Source of the DNA: Dysidea avara
Lineage: Eukaryota; Porifera; Demospongiae; Dictyoceratida; Dysideidae
Assembly: GCF_963678975.1 (NCBI RefSeq)
Contig: NC_089275.1
Coordinates: 15,884,220-15,948,219 of the forward strand
Reading direction: 5' to 3'
DNA length: 64,000 nt
Below, piece by piece: positions 32,301 through 38,269 of the stretch; position 1 is the first letter of the stretch, and every line of letters starts with the position of its first letter. Position numbers and translations under genes: made by a program. The notes beneath the pieces were generated by a model that did not search any database, had not been told where the DNA came from, and saw only the letters and a program-made list of their open reading frames with translations.

Positions 32301-32917
32301 GATTTCTCAGTTAGTGTATAAGAGTCCCAGGTTGTTGGCGACCCTTGGAATGAACCCGCTTGTACACATGCATTTTTGAGGTCAATGAAAAGGGAGTGGC
32401 TTTTACAACTGATAGCACTCATGCGATGTAGCCATTTTTCATACAGCTAGCTATATATATATATATATATATATGTACATTATTAAAGTACATGCAGCTA
32501 CTTAGTAGCTAGCATGTCGAGCAGAGTTATAAACTAGTCATCTCACAATAACATACCTATCCCCGGTCTCACCTGTGCAGTAACTAATCCAACAAGTAAA
32601 ATGTGTAAGGCTGCCTTCCATGGAAAACGTGGGTGATCTTTATCCATCCATTTTTGTATGTGGCTCCTAAAGTGATCCTTTAATCGTTTCTTCATTTCTA
32701 GATCTCTGGTGCTCATAGGAGCGGCACGTCCTGAATCATTCACCACTTCGCCATACTGCTTGCAATGACGACTATGCCAACACGCCGTGACAAAGTACCT
32801 ACAAAGAAGCTCCCAACATCGTATTAGAATCGTCGTTCTCTGTGGTTTTTTAGTGTCGCCATCTGATTCAGGCAGAAGACGGGTGTACGTACTTAGCTCA
32901 TGAGTGTTGACTGACAT
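8010..32917 (-). CDS. mcoln: Mucolipin/TRPML channel, gene A (10 exons, 669 aa)
   Basis: Predicted mucolipin, a TRP-family cation channel of endolysosomal membranes that releases Ca2+ and other cations. Coding exons on the minus strand, 5' to 3': 32917-32573, 30282-30139, 29731-29599, 27566-27401, 16541-16256, 14738-14589, 12443-12333, 12232-12110, 10043-9831, 8348-8010. All junctions are GT-AG, phases agree, and the joined length is 2010 nt with one terminal TGA. Seen in the protein: cytosolic N-terminus, S1 near residues 98-118, a long luminal S1-S2 domain (about 119-326) with sequons and a Cys-rich patch, S2 at 328-352, S3 at 384-404, S4 at 415-441, S5 at 455-480, filter NGDD at 502-505, S6 at 528-550, cytosolic tail. 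Human mucolipins are about 550-580 aa; the excess is in the two tails. Family assignment rests on the NGDD pore, the S1-S2 architecture and colinear similarity, so it is firm. The vertebrate paralogue equivalent cannot be assigned. Confidence 0.93.
8565..8770. repeat. Degenerate MITE in gene A intron 9
   Basis: Homologous to 41510-41730 in intron 9 of gene B, so inserted before the duplication. Carries the TCTACATCTGTAGTC and GGCTACAGGTGTAGGCAACC phrases of the family listed at 16833. Confidence 0.5.
8985..9260. repeat. Dispersed repeat (GGTAGCTAAGTCCATGG family) in A intron 9
   Basis: Shares CTCTGCAATCAATC, GGAGGACACAGGTAGCTAAG and AAAAGGCACAGCTTGG phrases with units at 17369, 18005, 21360, 27880, 48585 (inverted) and 41755. 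The 41755 copy sits in intron 9 of gene B, so this insertion predates the duplication. Confidence 0.55.
9831..10043 (-). CDS. mcoln: Gene A exon 9: pore helix, selectivity filter, S6
   Basis: 71 codons, phase 0-0, acceptor TTCTAG and donor TCA|GTGAGT. SLFTILNGDDLYVTF is the mucolipin pore helix and filter; the two acidic residues of NGDD line the pore in this family. S6 follows, ending in HAYES. This is the strongest single piece of evidence for the family. Confidence 0.95.
10117..10922. mobile_element. TIR element with nested motif pair, A intron 8
   Basis: Terminal inverted repeats of about 70 bp begin TCTAGGAAAAC on both strands and run through GGAAAGCAG and GACCAAC to GATAAAGGT. Inside, two inverted CTCTATTAGAG motifs (about 10270-10290 and 10762-10784) mark what looks like a second element nested in the first. 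Non-coding. Confidence 0.6.
10957..11453. mobile_element. TIR element (GTGGACCCAGGGAC), A intron 8
   Basis: Ends TAGGTATAAATAGTGGACCC and the inverse GGGTCCACTGTTTTATACCTA, about 30 bp matching with small gaps. Flanking 8-mers CAGGTGCG and CAGTTGCA are similar but not identical, so an eroded hAT-type duplication is possible. Confidence 0.6.
11460..12109. other. Rest of gene A intron 8, nothing recognised
   Basis: AT-rich intronic sequence without a detectable repeat end, exon or RNA gene. Confidence 0.4.
12110..12232 (-). CDS. mcoln: Gene A exon 8: S5
   Basis: 41 codons, phase 0-0, acceptor TTTCAG and donor AAG|GTACAT. ALPSVLWFLCCVAIIF and LCGWLVLSPYHPK align closely with mucolipin S5 (ALPSVMRFCCCVAVIY in the human family). 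Confidence 0.92.
12333..12443 (-). CDS. mcoln: Gene A exon 7: S4
   Basis: 37 codons, phase 0-0, acceptor CATAG and donor AAT|GTATGT. A leucine-rich helix with one Arg (VRLLLGVGLLLLWCGLFG) and no regular array of positive charges, as expected for a weakly voltage-sensitive TRP channel. Only 100 bp of intron separates it from exon 8. Confidence 0.88.
12827..13026. mobile_element. Short pogo-like MITE carrying the motif
   Basis: 200 bp with inverted ends CAGTGCTCCCTTGATTATCT and CAGTACTCCCTCGATTGTCT (reverse strand), flanked by TA. Holds a CTCTATTAGAG motif at 12874-12893 and a second half copy at about 12909, so one element family has landed in or captured the other. Lies in gene A intron 6. 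Confidence 0.7.
13053..13454. mobile_element. hAT-like MITE with 8-bp target duplication CTATCTAT
   Basis: Ends TAGTGCCGAGCGATACT and, on the other strand, TAGGGCTGAGCGATACT (15 of 17 identical), with the 8-mer CTATCTAT on both sides (13045-13052 and 13455-13462). Subterminal ATCGCGATAT palindromes are typical of such hAT derivatives. No transposase. Lies in gene A intron 6. Confidence 0.85.
13683..14040 (-). promoter_or_regulatory. CpG-richer block with strong minus-strand donor, A intron 6
   Basis: Base composition shifts to frequent CpG. At its edge the minus strand reads ATCAAAG|GTAAGTT, a near-perfect donor. No long open frame leads to it, so a non-coding first exon of an internal transcript that would skip to exons 7-10 (the pore half) is conceivable. 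This is inference; a decayed transposon is the alternative. Confidence 0.25.
14589..14738 (-). CDS. mcoln: Gene A exon 6: S2-S3 linker and S3
   Basis: 50 codons, phase 0-0, acceptor TGTAG and donor AAG|GTATAG. Contains the cytosolic linker (RWKEISHLFNKWYIL) and S3, with the SGTVLKI motif typical of mucolipins (SGTIMKI in vertebrates). Confidence 0.9.
14739..15290. other. Intron 5 of gene A, 5' part
   Basis: AT-rich at first, then a CpG-containing patch around 15120-15290. The equivalent part of gene B's intron 5 instead holds decayed composite-element body, so the two have diverged here. Confidence 0.3.
15672..15748 (-). repeat. tRNA-derived SINE head, family 2
   Basis: On the minus strand an A-box TGGTTCAGTGG is followed about 40 nt later by a B-box GGTTCAAACTC, the arrangement of a tRNA internal promoter, with a tRNA-like 5' end (GGCAGTGGTTCAGTGG). 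The body then runs into a T-rich tail. A decayed copy lies at 44625-44695 in the same intron of gene B. Confidence 0.6.
15878..15932 (+). repeat. 11-bp microsatellite TATTATTAGAG
   Basis: About five head-to-tail copies of an 11-mer derived from the CTCTATTAGAGTATT motif, which stands intact at the left end of the run. Confidence 0.85.
15990..16205. mobile_element. Foldback terminus (CCAAGCTGTAAAAAA family), A intron 5
   Basis: Right-hand part of the foldback family seen complete at 37190-37710: AAAAAGCCTCAAAGTCAGCC, CTTGGTCGCCACCTTG, TTTCACAGCTTGG. Its position relative to exon 5 equals that of 44930-45175 in gene B. Confidence 0.6.
16256..16541 (-). CDS. mcoln: Gene A exon 5: distal luminal domain and S2
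   Basis: One base plus 95 codons, ending phase 0 at AAG|GTTGTG. The segment VHFNILLKSDRHSGIF matches the conserved mucolipin stretch before S2, where human members have a similar SGRI motif. Hydrophobic S2 follows (VTVFLLLILSSGTYLYS). A foldback element ends about 50 bp downstream, in the same relation as in gene B. Confidence 0.9.
16833..17010. mobile_element. Foldback MITE, family TAGGGATC
   Basis: Ends TAGGAATTTTAAGTTTGACT and, inverted, TCGAACTTAAAATTCCTA; the body reads CTACACCTGAAGATATACTAG. Decayed members are at 6480, 8565, 41510, 43500 and 49200. Confidence 0.65.
17040..17300. mobile_element. Foldback MITE, perfect-arm copy
   Basis: Arms of about 110 bp run from GGAATTTTCAACTAGAGTAG to its inverse; they include TAAAAAGTACTGAAACA and a pair of AACAATAAGAA/TTCTTATTGTT blocks around a loop near 17170. 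Related to the preceding element, 30 bp away. Confidence 0.7.
17369..17860 (+). repeat. Dispersed repeat (GGTAAGTCCATGA family), unit 1
   Basis: About 490 bp: GCACCTCTGCAATCAA, then GGAGGACACCGGTAAGTCCA, GCCAAAAGGCACCTCTTG, and a short hairpin TACAGTACTATTGTACTGTA at the 3' edge. No coding frame is shared between copies. Confidence 0.65.
18005..18525 (+). repeat. Dispersed repeat (GGTAAGTCCATGA family), unit 2
   Basis: Same order of blocks as unit 1, which lies 145 bp upstream in the same orientation, and the same 3' hairpin (AGTACTTATCGTACTGTATG). Overlapping open frames here are chance products of the repeat. Confidence 0.65.
19033..19182. mobile_element. Foldback MITE, TTAAAGCACCGC termini
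   Basis: Inverted ends TTAAAGCACCGC and GCGGTGCTTTAA with an imperfect hairpin interior (TAATACAGCATGAGGCGAAG). A second copy lies inverted at about 63325-63485. Confidence 0.75.
19187..19515. mobile_element. Element with 41-bp palindrome, ATATTGTACTT termini
   Basis: Short inverted ends ATATTGTACTT. Contains a perfect palindrome at 19406-19446 (20-nt arms, TGCATAACTGTACTGTATGA). It always follows the TTAAAGCACCGC MITE: the same pair recurs inverted at 62850-63485. Confidence 0.65.
19976..21084. mobile_element. Element with CAGGGGTGTAGCCA termini
   Basis: Left CAGGGGTGTAGCCAGCCAA and right, reverse strand, CAGGTGCGTAGCCAAGGGTG, the CAGGGGCGTAGCCAG type of end common in animal DNA transposons. 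GATGGTTGGGCA lies inside both ends. Flanks GGTGCCAAG and AGTGCTAAG could be an eroded target duplication. No transposase seen. Gene A intron 4. Confidence 0.5.
21360..21600 (+). repeat. Dispersed repeat (GGTAAGTCCATGA family), unit 3 (truncated)
   Basis: Keeps the GGAGGACAAAGGTAAGTCCA and AAAAGGCACCTG blocks; its 3' part is cut off by the foldback element that follows. Confidence 0.6.
21692..22486. mobile_element. Large foldback element, arms about 390 bp
   Basis: Left arm about 21692-22088 and right arm about 22109-22486 are near-perfect inverse copies around a 20-nt spacer. Outer ends hold GCTGTAAAAAAGGCGCGCCC and AGAAACT, resembling the termini of the composite element (GGCGCGCC, CTTGGGCCGC). 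Inner ends meet at AATTTGGCCGCCTTTTTT. Each arm holds two copies of GATATCTGAAGCGGCCAAGA. No gene. Confidence 0.85.
22662..22680 (+). repeat. CTCTATTAGAG-type motif site
   Basis: TGACTGTTCTATTAGAGTA, next to a short inverted pair (ACACCGTAAATTC / GAATTTACGGTGT) at 22624-22657. Confidence 0.6.
22853..23215 (+). pseudogene. Tyrosine-recombinase relics, tandemly duplicated
   Basis: Two direct copies (22853-23025 and 23028-23215) each begin with a frame reading GHYFRIRAAEKGIEDSTIKT or GHNFRIGAAEKGMEDSIIKT. This matches the HxxR box of DIRS/Crypton-type tyrosine recombinases (typically GHSFRIGAAT...G..D..I..LGRW). A stop or frameshift follows within about 25 codons and the tyrosine is gone, so both are dead. 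The exact class is uncertain. Confidence 0.55.
23640..24125 (+). promoter_or_regulatory. CpG-rich block with a short conserved-looking frame
   Basis: CpG frequency rises well above the surrounding intron. A plus-strand frame without ATG (about 23797-23935) reads LDGEAYFNRLDFNEK, LEPLVRNYIARATLEEVRVK and TTEVLYDICRS before a stop; its composition is protein-like, but no family is recognised. It could be the 5' end of a gene nested in intron 4 of gene A, or a transposon remnant. Confidence 0.25.
24690..25016 (+). repeat. Direct repeat block, copy 1
   Basis: About 330 bp repeated at 25442-25769 with roughly 90% identity (TTTTGTTTGACTAATG, CCCAACAGTTATGTTA, AGTGCCTGCTGGATTG, CGATGTTCCAGGTCAGTT). 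Within 24.2-25.7 kb CAGGTCAGTT recurs six times, in each case like a 5' splice site. Confidence 0.7.
25442..25769 (+). repeat. Direct repeat block, copy 2
   Basis: Second copy of the block at 24690-25016. Both copies keep a polypyrimidine tract plus ACAG (TTCTTTTACAGGTCTC) near the end and a donor-like CAGGTCAGTT before it. Confidence 0.7.
26520..27073. mobile_element. hAT-like MITE with 8-bp target duplication AACGTGAC
   Basis: Perfect 17-bp inverted ends TAAGGCTCAAACGAATA, flanked by AACGTGAC at 26512-26519 and 27074-27081. Subterminal ATTCG repeats are numerous. The interior (554 bp in all) has no transposase. Gene A intron 4. Confidence 0.9.
27401..27566 (-). CDS. mcoln: Gene A exon 4: cysteine-rich luminal segment
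   Basis: Phase 1 in, phase 2 out. The donor AG|GTTAGA was chosen because it restores frame into exon 5 (an Arg codon split across the intron) and is conserved in gene B. The reading frame stays open for about 30 more codons into the intron, which could mislead a gene finder. Contains three CC pairs, further cysteines and the sequon NHT, consistent with an oxidised lumen-facing domain. A repeat end lies about 40-90 bp past the donor. Confidence 0.82.
27880..28400 (+). repeat. Dispersed repeat (GGTAAGTCCATGA family), unit 4
   Basis: Near full-length copy in gene A intron 3, with an internal segment (about 28066-28160) inverted relative to the other copies, and the terminal hairpin TACAGTACTATCGTACTGTA. 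Confidence 0.6.
28660..28882 (-). repeat. tRNA-derived SINE, family 1, full copy
   Basis: Minus strand: GACTCCTGTAAG head, B-box GGTTCGAGGCT, CCTAGGTCCAGTCATGGA, then the body ending GTAAAGCATTAATAAAT. In gene A intron 3. The B-box is better preserved than in the 3945 copy. Confidence 0.65.
29599..29731 (-). CDS. mcoln: Gene A exon 3: luminal domain
   Basis: 44 codons plus one base, acceptor CTACAG and donor CAAG|GTAATA, phase 0 in and 1 out. Begins YYNISDQYVIPYKYVSF and carries a DNTSDC sequon and cysteine near its end. Only a few residues differ from exon 3 of gene B. Confidence 0.88.
30139..30282 (-). CDS. mcoln: Gene A exon 2: early luminal domain
   Basis: 48 codons between a GTAG acceptor and a TCT|GTAAGT donor, phase 0-0. 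It contains the sequon NLT and a VAFKQYF segment that aligns with the mucolipin region just after S1. Gene B's exon is two codons longer (an extra Gly-Pro after FTP). Confidence 0.9.
31598..32246. mobile_element. TIR element CCGTATARCGGAAA, A intron 1
   Basis: Ends CCGTATAACGGAAATTTTT and, inverted, CCGTATAGCGGAAAATTTTG, flanked by TA. Subterminal GGCGAATA/TTTGGCGAAT repeats. About 650 bp without a transposase frame. Confidence 0.75.
32452..32474. repeat. (TA)n microsatellite
   Basis: Uninterrupted TA run about 100 bp past the exon 1 donor, inside intron 1 of gene A. Confidence 0.9.
32573..32917 (-). CDS. mcoln: Gene A exon 1: N-terminus and start of S1
   Basis: Encodes residues 1-115. The start at 32917 (MSVNTHELS) is chosen because gene B begins at the aligned Met (MSINTRDLS) with an in-frame stop upstream. 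In A the frame stays open to another ATG at 33007, so a longer N-terminus is possible. RLLPES near residue 13 recalls the N-terminal dileucine sorting region of mucolipins, but no acidic residue stands at the consensus position. A basic stretch (MKKRLKDHF) precedes S1. Donor is CAG|GTGAGA, phase 0. Confidence 0.9.
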
Positions 32918-33070
32918 CAGTCTCTTACATGTACAGGGTTTACTGTATCTCGCTCTACAACACCGTCCAAAGCGAGGTCCAAAGAAACTCGAAAAAACGT
33001 GATCCACCGGACAAATTAGTTAAGAGTGGCGCCGCGGCGGGCTAATTTGGCATCCAGGGGATGGGGGGGA

Positions 33071-33076
33071 CACGTG
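33071..33076. promoter_or_regulatory. Palindromic E-box upstream of gene A
   Basis: CACGTG lies 154 bp upstream of the chosen start of gene A, inside a G/C-rich tract shared with gene B. In B the equivalent bases read CATGTA, so the core is lost. Vertebrate mucolipin genes are controlled by TFEB through CLEAR boxes built on CACGTG. A similar role here is inference. Confidence 0.3.
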
Positions 33077-33330
33077 CCCCCCCACCCTCCCCTTCAAAAA
33101 TTTCGCGCCCATACTCTTGGAATAGAGTAGTCAGTGAAATAGAATAGAGTAGTCAGTGAAATACTCTTAGAACAGTCACCCAATGAAAATTACCACTGAA
33201 AACTCTGTGAAACACTTTTCATTGGCAACTTTTCATTAATCTGCCCAGTTAACTGCTATGAAAATAACATTTCATTGGAGCAACCCCGAGAGCAACCCAA
33301 TGAAAACTTTACTTTTCACAGGTTGAACAT

Positions 33331-33425
33331 TTTTTTCATTGGATTTTCATGGACAATATGTCCAGTAGTGATCAAGACACACGATCACTACTGGACATAT
33401 TGTCCATGAAAATCCAATGAAAAAA
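33331..33425. repeat. Perfect 43-bp inverted repeat
   Basis: Arms 33331-33373 and 33383-33425 match without error around the 9-nt spacer AAGACACAC. The arm holds CATTGGATTTTCATGGACAA. Upstream of it (33180-33330) short ATTTTCATTGG/CCAATGAAAA blocks recur in both orientations. Cruciform-capable, about 410 bp upstream of gene A. Confidence 0.9.
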
Positions 33426-33439
33426 CTGAAAAAAATTCA

Positions 33440-34265
33440 AAATAAATAAAATAAAATCAAGACACGATAGTGTGTCGTGCGGCCCAAGAAGCCGGCGCGC
33501 CACACCGTGAGTATATTGACAGGAAGAAAGAAAACTTCATTTTCACACTTTTGTATCTCGGTGATGGCTTATCCGATTGAAACCAAATTTGCTGCAGAGT
33601 TGCCCACCAGCTAGGGGAGTCTACAGTCCAAATTTGAAGGAAATCACTCAAGCCATTTCCGAGATATGAGCGGCCAAAGTTTCGTTTTTTTTCTTCGTTT
33701 TTTCTTCTTCTTATTCTTCGTCTTTTCGCACACTTGCAAAAATTGATATAAAACGCAAACGCGTGCTCCGATCGCCTTGAACTTTGGCACACAGAACGGG
33801 AATCCAAAGGCGAATCCTAGCATCACATTTGGTGCAAATCCGATGAATGGTTCAGGAGTTATGACCGATTATTCGCGTAAAACAAGATCGATTTGTTGTC
33901 ACGCCTACAGGGTAAACCGCTTCATGGAATGAGCTGAAAATTGCTATGTAGATGGAGTAACCATCGTAGGAGTGCCTTTTGGTAGTTGAAAGGAATCGAG
34001 ATTAAGGCCACGGAGATATGACACAAAACCCAACCTGTGTCACAATTACGCGATCGATTTTTAGTAATAAAAAAGTATTAGTTTTTACGCCTACTAAGCA
34101 AACCGCTTAGAGCAATGAGCTGAAAATCGGTGTATAGCTGGAATAATCTTCATAGAAAGTCCTTGCAGTGGTATAGAAGAATTGGATCACAAACCACTGA
34201 GTTATGATTCGAAAGCCAACTCTGTGTAGCAAATGCGAGATCGAGATACTCTAATAGAACAGTCA
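33440..34265. mobile_element. Composite-element body upstream of gene A
   Basis: Starts with a CACGATAGTGTGTCGTG hairpin and CGGCCCAAGAAGCCGGCGCG, continues as degenerate units of roughly 190 bp (CGCCTACxxxGxAAACCGCTT, GAATGAGCTGAAAAT, GAGTTATGA), and ends at the CTCTAATAGAACAGTCAC motif (34243-34265), where the minisatellite begins. The related sequence at 1.06-1.95 kb is its inverse. Long frames here have no domain. Confidence 0.6.
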
Positions 34266-34319
34266 CCCTAATAGAGCATTCAGCTAATTTATTTACTCCA
34301 TTATAGAATTCTATTTACA

Positions 34320-37080
34320 TTACAAGTTATTCTGTAGGGACTTCAGCTGCAAACAGTTAATCGTATAGACAGTTAAGTAAGAAGCAAGTCACCTTGTGGA
34401 GAATTAAGCTACAATTATATCACTGTAGAGATTCAGAACATTACAAGTCACACTAAAGAGAGTTCAGCTATAAACAAGTCATGCACCCTGTAGAGAGTTC
34501 ACCTACAATTAAATCACTCTCTAGAGAATTCAGTTACACACAAATCACTGTGCAGAGAGTTCAGCTACAAACAAATTATCCTGTAGAGAGATCAGCTACA
34601 AACAAAACAATTTGCAGAGAGTTCAGCTACAATCTTTAGAGTGATCAGCAACAAACAAATCAACTTGTAGAGAGATCAGCTAGAAACAAATCAACCTGCA
34701 GAGAGATCAGCTACAAACAAATCAGCTTGTAGAGAGAACAGTTACACAAAATCAACCTGTAGAGAGATAAGCTAGAAAAAAATCACCCTGTAGAGAGTTC
34801 AGCTAAAACAAATCAACCTGCAGAGAGATCAGCTACAAACATATCACCTTATAGACAGTTCAGCTACAAACAAATTACCCTGTAGAGAGATCGATTACAA
34901 ACAAATCAACTTGCAGAGAAATCAGCTACACACAAATCAACTTGTAGAGAGATCAGCTACAAACAAATCACCTTGTAGAGAGTTCAGCTAAAACAAATCA
35001 ACCTGCAGAGAGATCAGCTACAAACATATCACCTTATAGACAGTTCAGCTACAAACAAATTACCCTGTAGAGAGATCGATTACAAACAAATCAACTTGCA
35101 GAGAGATCAGCTACACACAAATCAACTTGTAGAGAGATCAGCTAGAAACAAATCACCTTGTAGAGAGTTCAGCTACAAACAAATCAATGTGCAGAGAGAT
35201 CAACTACAAACAAATCACCCTGTAGAGAGATCAGCTAGGAACTAGACACAATGTAAGGAGTTCAGCTACAAGCAAATCACCCTTTAGAGAGTTCAGCTAC
35301 ACACAAATCAACCTGCAGAGAGATCAAATCACCTTATAGAGAGTTCAGCTACAAACAAATTGCCCTGTAGAGAGATCAGTTACAAACAAATCAATCTGCA
35401 GAGAGATCAGCTACACACAAATCAACTTGTAGAGAGATCAGCTACAAACAAATCACACTGTGGAGATCAGCTAGAAACTAGACACAATGTAAGAAGTTCA
35501 GCTACAAGCAAATCACCCTGTAGAGATTTCAGCTGCAAACAAATCACCCTGTAGAGAGATCAGGTAGAAACTAGACACAATGTAAAGAGTTCAGCTATAG
35601 AAGAGGTCACCTTATAGAGAGTTCAGCTACAAAGAAAACATCATGTAGAGAGTTCAACTGCAAACAAATTACTCTGTATAGAGTTCAGCTAGAAAAAGTC
35701 ACCTTGTAGAGAGTTCAGCTACAAAGAAACTGCCATGTATAGAGTTCAGCCTCAAACAAATTACCGTGTAGAGAATTCAACAACAAGCAAATCGCCCTGT
35801 AGAGGGATCAGCTAGAAGAAGTTACCTTGTAGAGAGTTCAGCTACAAAGAAACCATCATGTAGAGAGTTCAGCTACAAAGAAAGCACCATGTAGAGAGTT
35901 TAGCTGCAAACAAATCACCTGTAGAGAGTTCAGCTAGAAACAAATCATCCTGTAGAGAGATCAGTTAGAAGAGGTCACCTTGTAGAGAGTTCAACTACAA
36001 AGAAATCACTACCTAAAGAGTTCAGCTGCAAACAAATCACCCTGTAGAGAGATCGGTTAGAAGAAGTCACCTTGTAGAGAGTTCAGCTACAAAGAAACCA
36101 TCATGTAGAGAGTTCAGCTACAAAGAAATCACCCTGTAGAGAGTTCAGCTAGAAGAAGTTACCTTGTAGAGAGTTCAGCTACAAAGAAACCATCATGTAG
36201 AGAGTTCAGCTACAAAGAAAGCACCATGTAGAGAGTTTAGCTGCAAACAAATCACCTGTAGAGAGTTCAGCTAGAAACAAATCATCCTGTAGAGAGATCA
36301 GTTAGAAGAGGTCACCTTGTAGAGAGTTCAGTTACAAAGAAATCACCACCTAAAGAGTTCAGCTGCAAACAAATCACCCTGTAGAGATATCAGTTAGAAG
36401 AAGTCACCTTGTAGAGAGTTCAGCTACAAAGAAACCATCATGTAGAGAGTTCAGCTACAAAGAAATCACCCTGTAGAGAGTTCAGCTAGAAGAAGTCACC
36501 TTGTAGAGGGTTCAGCTACAAAGAAACCATCATTTAGAGAGTTCAGCTACAAAGAAAGCACCATGTAGAGAGTTTAGCTGCAAACAAATCACCTGTAGAG
36601 AGTTCAGCTAGAAGCAAATCATCCTGTAGAGAGATCAGTTAGAAGAGGTCACCTTGTAGAGAGTTCAGCTACAAAGAAATCACTACCTAAAGAGTTCAGC
36701 TGCAAACCAATCACCCTGTAGAGAGATCAGTTAGAAGAAGTCACCTTGTAGAGAGTTCAGCTACAAAGAAACCATCATGTAGAGAGTTCAGCTACAAAGA
36801 AATCACCCTGTAGAGAGTTCAGCTAGAAGAAGTCACCTTGTAGAGAGTTCAGCTACAAAGAAACCATCATGTAGAGAGTTCAGTTACAAAGAAACCACCA
36901 TGGATGTAGAGAGTTTAGTTGCAAACAAATAACCTGTAGAGAGTTAAGCTAGAAACAAATCACCCTGTAGAGAAATCAGCTAGAAGAGGTCACCTTGTAG
37001 AGAGTTCAGCTACAAAGAAACCATCCTGTATATAGTTCAGCTATATTTTAAAGTCACCCAGTAGAGAGATCAGCTGCTAA
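34320..37080 (+). repeat. Minisatellite array, about 31-bp monomer, upstream of gene A
   Basis: Around 88 monomers of the type GTAGAGAGTTCAGCTACAAA plus a variable tail, alternating GTTCAGCTAC, GATCAGCTAG and GTTCAGCTGC versions. A 185-bp block repeats at 34798 and 34983. From 35884 a higher-order period of 337 bp is visible. Confidence 0.92.
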
Positions 37081-37189
37081 AAAATATCCTGTGGGGAATA
37101 ATGGGCATGTAATAAATATATGTATATAATTTGTATAATTACTAATAAAATCAAAAATAATTGAAGTATTAAAAACCTTCTATAAGTTC

Positions 37190-37710
37190 TTTTCTTCTTC
37201 CTGTGGTAAATAAAAAAACACATGGGTTAAAAAAGCCCCAAAGCCAGCTATAGGCTGGCTTTGCAGTATACAAATACAAAAGAAGTGATATCTAATCAAA
37301 AACAGCCAAGCTGTAAAAAACGGTGCAGCCCCCAAAAAGGCCATGGTGAAAAAAGATGTGAAATCCAAGGTGGCGGCCAAGAAATGGCTGTGATGGTAGG
37401 TTAATGGTAAAAATTTTAATAACGACAATTCAGGTGAATTTTGAAATCCAAGGTGGCGGCCAAGAAATGGCTGTGATGGTAGGTTAATGGTAAAAAATTT
37501 AATAACGACAATTCAGGTGAATTTTGTGCCACTTGGTCTTGGCATCAAATTCACCTGAATTGTCGTTATTAAAATTTTTACCATTAACCTACCATCACAG
37601 CCATTTCTTGGCCGCCACCTTGGATTTCACATCTTTTTTCACCATGGCCTTTTTGGGGGCTGCACCTTTTTTTACAGCTTGGCTGTTTTTGATTAGATAT
37701 AATTAGTCCG
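37190..37710. mobile_element. Foldback terminus of composite element, upstream of gene A
   Basis: Left arm about 37290-37435 and right arm about 37548-37700 are inverse copies holding CAGCCAAGCTGTAAAAAA, GGCCATGGTGAAAAAAGATG and CCAAGGTGGCGGCCAAGAAA. The inner 64 bp of the left arm is directly duplicated (37376-37439 and 37440-37527). The same structure follows the array upstream of gene B. Confidence 0.8.
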
Positions 37711-38269
37711 ATAAAGTGCATGTCTAGTGACAAGATTATGCACGCATCTTATAGTCGGGAGTTTCACAACCTTACACAGATATCCGTATAACCAAAATGA
37801 TGGTACATATGCATGGGCACTAATTCTTTATGTTGATAACTGTAGAAATGACCCATGTGTGTGGAATTGTTGGGGAATCAGAATGGAAACGAGTAATATG
37901 CATCTAACTACATTATTGTCCCCATTGACTCCACAAGGTGCATAATAATATCAGTACTCTAAGCTCGCTGTGTCTTTCTGACGAGATTCCAGCTGAGATC
38001 AGCAGAAACTTATTGCTAATACTGAGTTGTTTAAAATTTATGTAGCTGAATCAAGAAATTAAAACTTTCCCCGTAAAACCATAATGGATTCAAAAATTAT
38101 TTGATTGTTAGGGCATTGCACCTGTACATATTGCATGAGTGCATGCATTGTGCATATCATTTTATTATAGCATTGATCCATCTAGTTCAATATAAAGTAC
38201 ACTCTGTAATAATAATAGTAAGTACTGAGTTAATGAGCACGTCATGACCATATCACCCCTTCTACAAGT

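Noticed and set aside
32918..33007. Longer N-terminus of gene A from the ATG at 33007
   Set aside because: Possible but not preferred: gene B has an in-frame stop at the equivalent position and the aligned Met at 32917 is conserved.
33457..33807. 116-codon minus-strand frame
   Set aside because: Same repeat body as above; Arg/Lys-rich because of a purine tract, no family.
35360..35554. Frames inside the minisatellites
   Set aside because: They repeat the monomer in translation (QTNQ.., ATNKS..) and change frame between monomers; no protein is expected.
34320..37080. CRISPR-like regular spacing of repeats
   Set aside because: Units abut as diverged tandem monomers without unique spacers, no cas genes are present and the context is eukaryotic. 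It is a minisatellite.
37180..37706. Matching frames with FLPLTYHHSHFLAATLDFTS on both strands
   Set aside because: Identical peptides arise because the two arms of a foldback are inverse copies; they are not genes.
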